Assembly (NCBI RefSeq): GCF_022213955.1 | Contig: NZ_JAKNTW010000052.1 | Location: 1 to 61,466 of the forward strand | DNA: 61,466 nucleotides | Direction of reading: 5' to 3' | DNA from: Dolomitihabitans soli | GTDB taxonomy: Bacteria; Actinomycetota; Actinomycetes; Streptosporangiales; Streptosporangiaceae | Part shown: positions 1 to 6,994 of the stretch, piece after piece | Numbering within the stretch: position 1 is the stretch's first letter | Layout of the letters: each line of letters starts with the position of its first letter | Notes under the pieces: model-generated | Databases searched by the model: none | What the model was told of the DNA's origin: nothing | Seen by the model: only the letters and a program-made list of their open reading frames with translations | Translations under genes and position numbers: made by a program

Positions 1-739
1 GCTTGACGTAGTTGAGACCCTTCTCCTTCGCCCGCGCCTCCAGCGGATCCTCCGCACCCTTGTCCTCGAACGCCACATGCTCCTTCTGCCGGAACAACGC
101 GTTGTCATCGAGCGTGACCTTGCCGTCGAGCGCGATGACCCGGCCGTCGGCCGTGGCGGCCAGCGGGTTCACCTCGACGAGGGTGGCGTCGGCCGCGACG
201 AAGACGCGCCACAGCCGGACGATCGCCTCGGCCGCCGGCTCGATGACCTCCTCGGGCAGGCCCGCCTGTACGGCCAGGCGGCGGGCCGCGGGGATGTCGA
301 CTCCGGCGTTCGGGTCGACGGGCAGCCGCGCCAGGGCCTCGGGCCGGGTGGCCGCGACCTCCTCGATGTCCATGCCGCCCGCCACCGAGCAGATGGCCAG
401 GAAGGTGCGCTCGGCCCGGTCGAGCAGGAAGGCCAGGTAATACTCCGCCGAGACGACCTGGGCCGCCTCGACCAGCACACTCCGCGCGACATGTCCCTTG
501 ATCTCCATGCCGAGGATGTCGCGCGCGATGTCCTCGGCCGAGGCCGGCCCGGGGGCGGGCCGTACGCCGCCCGCCTTGCCGCGGCCTCCGGTCTTCACCT
601 GTGCCTTGATCACGACGGGGACCCCCAGCCGCGCTGCGACTTCGCGCGCTTCCTCGGGGGTCCGCGCCACCTGACCTGGGAGGGTCGCGACTCCGTGGGC
701 CGCGAACAGCTCCTTCGCTTGGTATTCGTACAGATCCAC
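1..739 (-). CDS. sucC: Succinyl-CoA ligase-type beta subunit (SucC family), 3' end outside window
   Basis: This is the beta subunit of an ATP-grasp CoA ligase (succinate- or malate-CoA ligase type), which joins a dicarboxylate to CoA with nucleotide hydrolysis. The minus-strand translation from the GTG at 739 begins [17 protein letters not shown], the classic SucC N-terminus, followed by the ATP-grasp stretch [18 protein letters not shown] and, further on, EVNPLA. About 246 codons are visible; the C-terminal CoA-ligase part and any sucD partner lie outside the window. A GntR-type palindrome (772-789) sits 33 bases upstream of the start, so this copy appears to belong to the catabolic island and is probably not the housekeeping TCA enzyme. 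It may instead be a malate-CoA ligase (MtkA), or serve to keep a CoA donor available. Family confidence is high; substrate is inference. Confidence 0.85.
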   Translation of the reverse strand, partial: MDLYEYQAKELFAAHGVATLPGQVARTPEEAREVAARLGVPVVIKAQVKTGGRGKAGGVRPAPGPASAEDIARDILGMEIKGHVARSVLVEAAQVVSAEYYLAFLLDRAERTFLAICSVAGGMDIEEVAATRPEALARLPVDPNAGVDIPAARRLAVQAGLPEEVIEPAAEAIVRLWRVFVAADATLVEVNPLAATADGRVIALDGKVTLDDNALFRQKEHVAFEDKGAEDPLEARAKEKGLNYVK

Positions 740-771
740 GCGTTGCGCCTCGCTTCCGCCGGACGACTTAG

Positions 772-789
772 TAGACTGTATACCGTATG
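772..789. promoter_or_regulatory. GntR operator site A (sucC/MFS divergent region)
   Basis: TAGACTGTATACCGTATG matches 14 of 16 fixed positions of the symmetric consensus CATACnGTATACnGTATG. I built that consensus by symmetrising the two best sites, at 12134 and 13415. It lies 33 bases upstream of the sucC GTG. Confidence 0.7.
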
Positions 790-830
790 GTCCATTCTGC
801 GTCCAGGGCTCGACATTGGGGCCAGAATTG

Positions 831-848
831 CATATCACATACAGTATG
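831..848. promoter_or_regulatory. GntR operator site B (MFS gene)
   Basis: CATATCACATACAGTATG matches 13 of 16 fixed positions of the shared palindrome. Its last three bases are the ATG used here as the MFS start. A bound repressor would therefore cover the start codon, or the true start lies at TTG 816 and the site is intragenic. Confidence 0.6.
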
Positions 849-2186
849 GAGACTCTCAGAACGCGCGGCCGTGAGGTCCGCGACTGGCGTGGCCGCGTCT
901 ATCTCACCGGCATCACCCCAGATCGCCCCAGGTCGACGATGCTGTGGGCGGCCTGGGCCGCGATGGCGGCCATCGGCGTCCTGCAGTACGGCTACGGCGC
1001 CACCCTGCCGATGATCGCCGCGGCGCACGGATGGTCCACCGGTCAGGCGCTCTGGCTGCTGGCCGGGTGGACCCTCTGCCAGGCGGTCGTCGGCCTCCCC
1101 ACCGCCGCGCTGATGGAGCGCCGCCGGCTCCGCCCGCGCGCCACGATGCTCGTCGGGGCCGCGCTCAGCGCCGTGGGCCCGCTCGCGCTCGCCCACGCCG
1201 GTGACCACCTACTGGCCTTCGCCGGATACTCCCTGCTCAGCGGCCTCGGCGGCGGTCTCGTCTACGCCACCTGCAGTTCCACCGTGGCCAAGTGGTACCC
1301 CGAGCGCTCCGCCGCGCGCGTCAGCTTCGTCACCGGCGCGTTCGCCTACGGCGCGGTCCCCCTCATCATCGCCCTGCACGCGTCGCCCGCGGGGCCGGGG
1401 CTGACGTGGGTGCTCGACGGCATGGCAGGCGTGATCCTCGTGGTCGTGACGGTGGCCGGGCTGGTGTTCCGCGATCCCCCCGGGCACTGGTGGCCGGCGC
1501 ACATCGATCCCCGGCAGTGGGCTCTGGACGGGCGGCTCAACCCCGGACTGCGCACCAACCCGCGCGCCGTACGCGAGTTCTCGGCCGGTGAGGCGATGCG
1601 GACGCCCGCGTTGCCGGCGATGGCGGTGATCCTGGTGCTCGCGGGCGCCGTCTCGCTCTTCAACGTCGTCTACGCGGCCGTCCTCGCCGCGCCGTACGGG
1701 CCGGGTGCGGCGGTCGCGGCCGTCACGGTGCTGGTCGCGCTGAACGGGGCGGGGCGGTCGGTGTCCGTCGCGATCTCCGAGCAGGCGGGCAGGCGGGCGG
1801 CGCTGCTGGGGGTGCTGACGCTGCTGGCCGTGGGCCAGTTCGCACTCGCGGGCGCGGTCGCCACCGGGTCGCATCTGCTCCTGGCCGCCTTCGTCTGCCT
1901 CGCCGGGCTGGGTGGCGGGGGTTTCTATCCCCTCATCGCCGGCCTGGTCCGCGAGTACTTCGGGGATCGGCGCACCGCCGAGATCCACGGGGTCATCTAT
2001 GCCGCCAAGGGCCTCGGCGGGGCGGTGGGCGTGGGCATGGCAAGCGTCGCCGTGTTCGGCCCGTCGCCCACCACGTGCCTGGTCGCCGCCGGCCTGTGCC
2101 TCACCACGATCGTGCTCGCACGCGGTCTCCGCCAGCCCGGACGGCCCGACACGCTTCCCGTGCCGCACCCCGCCGCAGCCGCGTGA
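846..2186 (+). CDS. MFS carrier, OxlT-like (oxalate/formate-type)
   Basis: This is a 12-helix major facilitator protein of about 446 residues. A hydrophilic N-terminus of some 30 residues precedes helix 1 ([22 protein letters not shown]). Glycine-rich helices such as [17 protein letters not shown] and [16 protein letters not shown] resemble the OxlT subfamily. The long central loop contains PPGHWW. An operator-like palindrome overlaps the ATG, and the gene diverges from the sucC-type gene. An alternative start is TTG 816, which adds [10 protein letters not shown] and has a weak AGGG ribosome site. Co-location with frc and formate dehydrogenase makes oxalate (or an oxalate/formate exchange) the likely substrate. 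That is context inference; the OxlT charged substrate-binding residues could not be aligned with confidence by eye. Confidence 0.75.
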   Translation: METLRTRGREVRDWRGRVYLTGITPDRPRSTMLWAAWAAMAAIGVLQYGYGATLPMIAAAHGWSTGQALWLLAGWTLCQAVVGLPTAALMERRRLRPRATMLVGAALSAVGPLALAHAGDHLLAFAGYSLLSGLGGGLVYATCSSTVAKWYPERSAARVSFVTGAFAYGAVPLIIALHASPAGPGLTWVLDGMAGVILVVVTVAGLVFRDPPGHWWPAHIDPRQWALDGRLNPGLRTNPRAVREFSAGEAMRTPALPAMAVILVLAGAVSLFNVVYAAVLAAPYGPGAAVAAVTVLVALNGAGRSVSVAISEQAGRRAALLGVLTLLAVGQFALAGAVATGSHLLLAAFVCLAGLGGGGFYPLIAGLVREYFGDRRTAEIHGVIYAAKGLGGAVGVGMASVAVFGPSPTTCLVAAGLCLTTIVLARGLRQPGRPDTLPVPHPAAAA

Positions 2187-2223
2187 AATGGCTGTGACCA
2201 GGTTCACGGATAGAGAACATTTC

Positions 2224-2241
2224 TGGACGGTATACTGTACT
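2224..2241. promoter_or_regulatory. GntR operator site C (autoregulation)
   Basis: TGGACGGTATACTGTACT matches 11 of 16 fixed positions, with the centre ACgGTATACtGTA intact. It lies 70 bases upstream of the regulator's own ATG. It is the weakest of the six sites, as often seen for autoregulation. Confidence 0.55.
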
Positions 2242-2311
2242 CAGTCGACTGGATCGTGGAGATACAGCGTGGGCCAAACCACCCGGTCGCCCCTCTCATT
2301 GGAGCTGAGAA

Positions 2312-3034
2312 ATGTTGCGAACGGAAATGGCGACCCAGCGAATCGCACGGCCTGTGCCTCTTCGAGAAAGCGTCTTCGAGGCGATCCTCGAACTCATAAT
2401 CACGAGCAGCCTGAGCCCTGGTCAGCATTTGGTGGAAAATGAGCTTGCCGATCTTCTGGGGGTGTCGCGGCAGCCCGTCCGCGAGGCGCTCCAGTTGCTG
2501 AGCGGGGAGGGCTGGGTCGATCTGCGGCCGGGGCAGGGCGCCTTCGTGCACCTGCCCACCCATGAGGAGGCCGACCAGTTGCTGGCCGTACGCGGGCTGC
2601 TCGAAACCGAGTCCGCCCGGCTGGCGGCGCTGAACTCCGACGAGAGCGGCACCGCCCACCTGCGCGAGATCTGCGCGCGGGGCGAGGCGGCGCACAACGC
2701 GGGCGACGTCGACGGCGCCGTCGCCTCGAACGCGGAGCTGCACGCCTACGTCACCGCCCTCTCGGGCAACAAGGTCCTGGCGGAGCTGGCGGCGCAGGTG
2801 TCCCGGCGCGTCAGGTGGTACTACACCCCCGTGGCCCGCCATCGCGGCGCCAAGTCGTGGGAGGAGCACACCGCCCTCATCGACGCGATCGAGGCCGGTG
2901 ACAGTCACCGCGCGGCCGAGGTGATGCGGGACCACACGGAACACACCCGCCGGTCCTACCTCGAACAACGCACCGACGACACCGACGACACCGCCGCCGA
3001 GCCCGTCCCGGCCAGGCGCCGCCGCTCCCGCTGA
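2312..3034 (+). CDS. GntR family regulator, FCD (FadR) subfamily
   Basis: This 240-residue regulator has an N-terminal winged helix of GntR type (about residues 15-80; SRQPVREALQLLSGEGWVDLRPGQGAFV). A mostly helical FCD ligand domain follows, with candidate metal/ligand histidines in NAELHAYVT, SWEEHTALID and RDHTEHTRRS. The C-terminus is Arg-rich. The chosen ATG has GGAG eight bases upstream; an in-frame ATG at 2327 is possible. It lies inside the catabolic island, downstream of the MFS gene. Similar 18-base palindromes lie in front of it and five neighbouring transcription starts, so it is the obvious local controller. The ligand is unknown; oxalyl-CoA, glyoxylate or oxalate are guesses. 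Confidence 0.93.
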   Translation: MLRTEMATQRIARPVPLRESVFEAILELIITSSLSPGQHLVENELADLLGVSRQPVREALQLLSGEGWVDLRPGQGAFVHLPTHEEADQLLAVRGLLETESARLAALNSDESGTAHLREICARGEAAHNAGDVDGAVASNAELHAYVTALSGNKVLAELAAQVSRRVRWYYTPVARHRGAKSWEEHTALIDAIEAGDSHRAAEVMRDHTEHTRRSYLEQRTDDTDDTAAEPVPARRRRSR

Positions 3035-3332
3035 CCACCGACCCGCCCACCACCTGACCGGGTTCGCCGCCGCCCGTTCGTCCAGGCCCGTGTCCGGAAA
3101 CGGTCGCGTACGGCACGCGGCCCGCTGCCGGCGTGAGCTCGCGACGACGCCCGTTTCAGGCGCGTACGGCGGCGCGGTCAGCCGCCCCCAGGCCAGCACG
3201 GGCACAGGCTGCGGAGTTCTGGTCAGGGGATGGGCGGGGGGCGCGGGACGCGTTGACATGAACGTCACACAGACTCCGCTCGCGAGAAACGCGGGCGGCG
3301 GAGAATGAATGAGAAAGAAGGAGGTAATTCAC
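3035..3332. other. Gene-free stretch before the small ORF
   Basis: I see no convincing gene here. A TTGACA hexamer at 3253-3258 could be a -35 element for the small downstream gene, but no clear -10 follows at normal spacing. Confidence 0.4.
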
Positions 3333-3524
3333 GTGCCGAAGCTCAAGAACAGCCTGCGGTTCCTGATCAAACCGCCGCTGGGCCAGCTGGCCGACGGCCG
3401 TCCGCTGGGGCTGGGCCTGGCGACCGCGATGGCCAAGCAGCGTGAGCTCATGATCGACAGCAGCGATGCCGACAGGCACCTACGCCGCTGGGCAGCCGAC
3501 GAGAGCCTCAAGGCCGGCCGGTAA
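3333..3524 (+). CDS. Small protein of unknown function (63 aa)
   Basis: A near-perfect Shine-Dalgarno AAGGAGGT at 3318-3325, seven bases before GTG 3333, argues that this short frame is translated. The protein (MPKLKNSLRFLIKPPLGQLA..., ending ADESLKAGR) is basic at the N-terminus, has one short hydrophobic patch (PLGLGLATAMA) and shows no signal peptide or known motif. It is flanked upstream by the GntR gene and ends shortly before a hairpin at 3566-3599. No function is assigned. Confidence 0.65.
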   Translation: MPKLKNSLRFLIKPPLGQLADGRPLGLGLATAMAKQRELMIDSSDADRHLRRWAADESLKAGR

Positions 3525-3565
3525 CCTACGGCGGTTCCGCCGCTCACCCCCCGCGGCGCGGCGGA

Positions 3566-3599
3566 GAGCGGGTGCCCGGTACACCGGCGACACCCGCTC
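3566..3599. terminator. Hairpin between convergent genes
   Basis: The 9-base stem GAGCGGGTG / CACCCGCTC (3566-3574 and 3591-3599) encloses a second stem CCGGT / ACCGG (3576-3580 and 3583-3587). It lies between the small plus-strand gene and the converging terC. No U-tract is present, as usual for actinomycete hairpin terminators. Confidence 0.6.
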
Positions 3600-3708
3600 C
3601 CGCTAAGTCAGCCCGGCAGCGGTCTCGGCAGCGGCCAGGACCTCAGCCGCTGGCAGCGGGCCTGATGACGGCCCCGCCGGTTGTCCGCGTCGGCCACGTC
3701 AGTCCACA

Positions 3709-4752
3709 TCAGTCCACGTCGGCCGGTTCCCTGTCGGACCGGTTCTCGGTGGCCTGGTTCTCGGTGGCCTGGTTCTCGGTGGCCTGGTTCTCGGTGGAGG
3801 ATGCGGCCCTGAGGCGGTCGTAACGGTTCTTCAGCAGGCTGGCGACCGCGGTGACGGCGAGAGTGCCGACGATCACGCTCAGGGACAGGGCGATCGAGAT
3901 CTGCGGCGCCCAGGAGACGCCGTCGTGGTAGAGGGCCTCGAAGACGAGTTTGACCCCGATGAAGCCCAAGATCAGCGCGAGGCCCTTGCTCAGGTAGACG
4001 AGCCGGTCCAGTAGGCCGCCGATCAGGAAGAACAGCTGACGCAGCCCCATGAGGGCGAAGGCGTTGGCGGTGAAGACGAGGTAGGGCTCCTTCGTCAGGC
4101 CGAAGATCGCGGGAATCGAGTCGAGGGCGAACAGCAGGTCGGTGGTGCCGATGGCGACCATCACGATCAGCATCGGGGTCACCATGCGGCGGCCGTCGAC
4201 CCTCGTGGTGACGGCGGCGCCGTGGTACTGGTCGGTGGTGGGAAACACCCGGCGCACGGTGCGAAGGGCGAGGTTCTCGGAGAACTCCGCCTCCTCCTCC
4301 TGATGGCCGATCAGCTTCCACGCGGTGTAGATGAGGAACGCGCCGAACAGGTAGAAGAGCCAGTCGAACCGCGTGATCGCCTCGGCGCCGACCGCGATGA
4401 AGATCCCGCGCATCAGCAACGCCAGCACGATCCCGACGAGAAGCACCTTCTGCCGATATTTCCTCGGCACCGAGAAACGGCTCATTATGAGCACGAAAAC
4501 GAAAAGATTGTCGGCGCTCAGCGAATATTCTGTGATCCATCCGGCGAAGAACTCCCCGCCGTACCGAGGGCCGGCGACGAGGAGAACTCCAACCCCGAAG
4601 ATGATCGCCAGAAGGACATAGAAGGACACCCACGCGGTGCATTCCCGGAATGACGGCTCATGTGGGTTGCGCGCCACGAGATGGAAATCGAATGCGATCA
4701 CCGCCACGAAACCCACGATGGTCACGATCCACACCCAGGCGGGCAGGCTCAT
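3709..4752 (-). CDS. TerC family membrane protein
   Basis: This 347-residue integral membrane protein of the TerC/Alx family has multiple hydrophobic helices. The family's acidic motifs are visible: SADNLFVFVLIMSRF near the middle of the N-half and FALDSIPAIFGLT in the C-half. Members are linked to metal (Mn2+) export or tellurium resistance. The ATG has AAGGAG upstream. The C-terminus carries a repeated TENQA peptide encoded by a 15-base tandem repeat (3741-3797). The Nramp-like gene and a small membrane gene precede it on the same strand, so a metal-transport theme is possible, but no experiment-level function can be read from the sequence. Confidence 0.9.
   Translation of the reverse strand: MSLPAWVWIVTIVGFVAVIAFDFHLVARNPHEPSFRECTAWVSFYVLLAIIFGVGVLLVAGPRYGGEFFAGWITEYSLSADNLFVFVLIMSRFSVPRKYRQKVLLVGIVLALLMRGIFIAVGAEAITRFDWLFYLFGAFLIYTAWKLIGHQEEEAEFSENLALRTVRRVFPTTDQYHGAAVTTRVDGRRMVTPMLIVMVAIGTTDLLFALDSIPAIFGLTKEPYLVFTANAFALMGLRQLFFLIGGLLDRLVYLSKGLALILGFIGVKLVFEALYHDGVSWAPQISIALSLSVIVGTLAVTAVASLLKNRYDRLRAASSTENQATENQATENQATENRSDREPADVD
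3741..3797. repeat. 15-base tandem repeat in the terC C-terminus
   Basis: GGTTCTCGGTGGCCT is repeated three times exactly (3741-3785), with a fourth copy cut after 12 bases. It encodes TENQA units in the hydrophilic tail of TerC. The 15-base period keeps the frame, so copy number could change without breaking the gene. Confidence 0.9.
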
Positions 4753-4806
4753 CGAGAGCTCCTTCGAAGGTTGGAATCCCCGCCTCTATTTGGCGTGGGG
4801 AGGAAG

Positions 4807-5352
4807 TCAACTCGCTCCTTTGCTGCGGGCCCGTGCGGTCCGCCGCTGTTCTCGTCCCTGCCAGAGGATCTCGGCGTGCTGGACGTATTTCGCGAGCAAC
4901 CGGCGGGCTTCGGGATTGCCGGCCTGGATGCGCATCAGCCACCGCGGCGTGATCCGCTCGTGCAGCCAGATGAATCCGATGGCGAAGCCCAGGCTGATCA
5001 GCGCCTGGAAGGCGAGGAACGCCAGGAGGTCCTCACGGAGCTGGGGAGATCCGGTCACCAGAGTGCTGGTGACCGTCTCGTGGCACAGCCGGGAAATGGG
5101 GAAGGCGACCATCCAGTAGAGCCCGGCGGGCGCGAAGACCCCCGGCCTGAAGATCTCCTTGCCCATCAGCACGCCGTACATCCCGCCGAAGACGGCCAGC
5201 GGGAGTCCGAGGGCGAGAGCGGAGGCCAGGCCCCAACCGGCGGGCTGCCCTGCGATGAGGGACAGCCCACCGGCGATGACGCCGGCCGCGACTCCGATCG
5301 CGAACCCAGGAAGCGCGAGCTCACCGAGTCGTCGTACACGTTCGGCGGTCAT
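4807..5352 (-). CDS. Small integral membrane protein, unknown
   Basis: This 181-residue protein has about four hydrophobic segments (ELALPGFAIGVAAGVIAGGLSLIAG, ALALGLPLAVFGGMYGVLMG, FAPAGLYWMVAFPISRL, LLAFLAFQALISLGFAIGFIWL) and a basic C-terminal tail. I do not recognise a named family. The ATG at 5352 lies one base after the stop of the Nramp-like gene, so the two are almost certainly translated together and may form a transport unit. Confidence 0.75.
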   Translation of the reverse strand: MTAERVRRLGELALPGFAIGVAAGVIAGGLSLIAGQPAGWGLASALALGLPLAVFGGMYGVLMGKEIFRPGVFAPAGLYWMVAFPISRLCHETVTSTLVTGSPQLREDLLAFLAFQALISLGFAIGFIWLHERITPRWLMRIQAGNPEARRLLAKYVQHAEILWQGREQRRTARARSKGAS

Positions 5353-5353
5353 G

Positions 5354-6862
5354 TCAGCCCACGACCACGCCGAATTGGAAGAGGCTGTAGAACAGCATTC
5401 CCAGATAGAAGACCGCCCCGAAGCCGATGATCAGGTTCGTCCAGATCTTCGGCCGGATCGGTTTGGGCAGCATCCGGTTGTTCACCAGCAGCAGGGTGAC
5501 GCAGTAGGCGCCCATGGCGAAGGTGGACAGGAAGGCGAGGGTGTCGAGGATCCCGCTCGGCCCGTCCGCGGGGCCGAACAGCAGGATCAGGATGCCGAAG
5601 CCGATCACTCCCCAGAGGAAGACCGCGTAGAGGTGCGACATCCGCAGCCTCTTGGCCCCCTTGACGAAGTGGTAGGTCATGTCCGCCTGGCCACGCGAGA
5701 AGGAGTCGAAGAGGCCGAGGGTGGCGTTCATGCCGATCAGGGCGATGAAACCGAGGAAGACCGCGCCGAGGACCGAGCTGCCCGCGGAGGCGAAGGAGTC
5801 GGCCATCGCGTTCAGCGCCGCCTCCCGCTCCCCGGACTCGATCACATCACGCACGCCCGGGTTCTGCCGCGCGGCGGCCTGCGCGATCACGGTGAAGGAG
5901 ATCGTCACCAGCATCGTGATGCCCCAGAAGAGCAGCAGCGCGTCGAAGGTCACCCAGCGGCGCCAGCCCTTCCACTTCGCCAGCTCCGCCGGGTTGTCGG
6001 TGTCGAACATGAAGCCCCGCGAGGGCATGGCCTCTTCTTCGCCCGCGTGCCGCAGCCCGCGGACCTGCGGGATGTGCGCGCCCATTCCGGCGCCGGAGTC
6101 GCGCAGGTGCAGGGTGTACCACATCTGCTGCATGCCCGAGGGCCCCGCGAAGGCGATCGAGCCCACGATGACCGGGAACCAGGCCGCCGACATCGCTTCC
6201 GACGGCAGGTAGCCGAAGGCGAACATGCCGCTGATCGTGGTGACGACGTCGCCCCAGGTGCCGACGATGGCCGCGACGACCGCGGTGCTGATGACGAGCG
6301 TGCCGATCAGGATCGACAGCACGTTCTCCAGCAGGTTGTAGATCACTTTCGCGAGGCTGAAGAGCACGCCGACCAGGACCAGCCCGACGCACGCCGTTAT
6401 CAGCCATGGAATTCCGGTGATCTGTTCGAAGGCCGCGGCTCCCGCCGACAGGTGCCCCGGCCAGATGTAGACGAGGATCGCGACGACGAAGAAGAACCAC
6501 ATCAGTGGCTTGAAGACCCGCGCCGCGCCGAAGAAGATGCTCTCCCCGGTCGCCATGGCGTATCTCGCCATCTCCAGCATCACCACGGCCTGGAGGGTGA
6601 CGCCGATCAGGAACAGCCACCTGATCTCCGGCCCGAACAGCAGGACCAGGCGTGGCCACATGTACGACTCGCCCATTCCGACGCCGAGCGCGACGAGGAA
6701 CACGGTGGGCCCGAGAAGGTGTACCGACGGGGGCGCGTCGGGCAGTTTGCGGATGGGCATCGGCTCCAGCTTGCCGGCGTGCCATACCCGTTCTTCCTGG
6801 TCCGGCGGGGTGGGACCCGCCGAGCTGTGCGGCGTCGCCGCCGGTGTTGATGAAGTGTCCAC
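5354..6862 (-). CDS. Nramp-superfamily carrier lacking the metal-site motif
   Basis: This 502-residue protein has about 11-12 helices and an Nramp-like layout. The start is GTG 6862 with GGAGG upstream. At the position where Nramp metal transporters carry DPGN in helix 1, this protein reads GVGMGESYMWPR. Where they carry MPH in helix 6, it reads AGPSGMQQMWYTLH. The metal-coordinating residues are therefore not visible, and the usual label 'divalent metal transporter' is doubtful. It follows the acyl-CoA ligase gene by about 130 bases containing a hairpin, and is coupled to the 181-residue membrane protein. The substrate is unknown. Confidence 0.8.
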   Translation of the reverse strand: MDTSSTPAATPHSSAGPTPPDQEERVWHAGKLEPMPIRKLPDAPPSVHLLGPTVFLVALGVGMGESYMWPRLVLLFGPEIRWLFLIGVTLQAVVMLEMARYAMATGESIFFGAARVFKPLMWFFFVVAILVYIWPGHLSAGAAAFEQITGIPWLITACVGLVLVGVLFSLAKVIYNLLENVLSILIGTLVISTAVVAAIVGTWGDVVTTISGMFAFGYLPSEAMSAAWFPVIVGSIAFAGPSGMQQMWYTLHLRDSGAGMGAHIPQVRGLRHAGEEEAMPSRGFMFDTDNPAELAKWKGWRRWVTFDALLLFWGITMLVTISFTVIAQAAARQNPGVRDVIESGEREAALNAMADSFASAGSSVLGAVFLGFIALIGMNATLGLFDSFSRGQADMTYHFVKGAKRLRMSHLYAVFLWGVIGFGILILLFGPADGPSGILDTLAFLSTFAMGAYCVTLLLVNNRMLPKPIRPKIWTNLIIGFGAVFYLGMLFYSLFQFGVVVG

Positions 6863-6924
6863 GCTTGGACCTCCTCGGGAGATTTGCGGATCCGGGTGTC
6901 GACCCCGATGGCCCCCTTGGAGCT

Positions 6925-6956
6925 CCGCGGGACGGGAAGCGCGCCCGTGCCCGCGG
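6925..6956 (-). terminator. Hairpin between acyl-CoA ligase and Nramp-like gene
   Basis: CCGCGGGACGGG (6925-6936) pairs with CCCGTGCCCGCGG (6944-6956) with a single bulge. It may end or attenuate the minus-strand lyase/frc/ligase transcript before the transporter genes. Confidence 0.45.
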
Positions 6957-6994
6957 GACTCCTTGTTCGTACAGTGATGTCGTGGTGCTGCCGG

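Noticed and set aside
5159-6850. Long plus-strand frame of 563 codons
   Set aside because: It is antisense to the Nramp-like and membrane genes and reads as His/Asp/Arg-rich shadow sequence.
6950-6990. Seventh GntR site near GTACAGTG upstream of the Nramp-like gene
   Set aside because: Only one half-site fits; the symmetric partner is missing.
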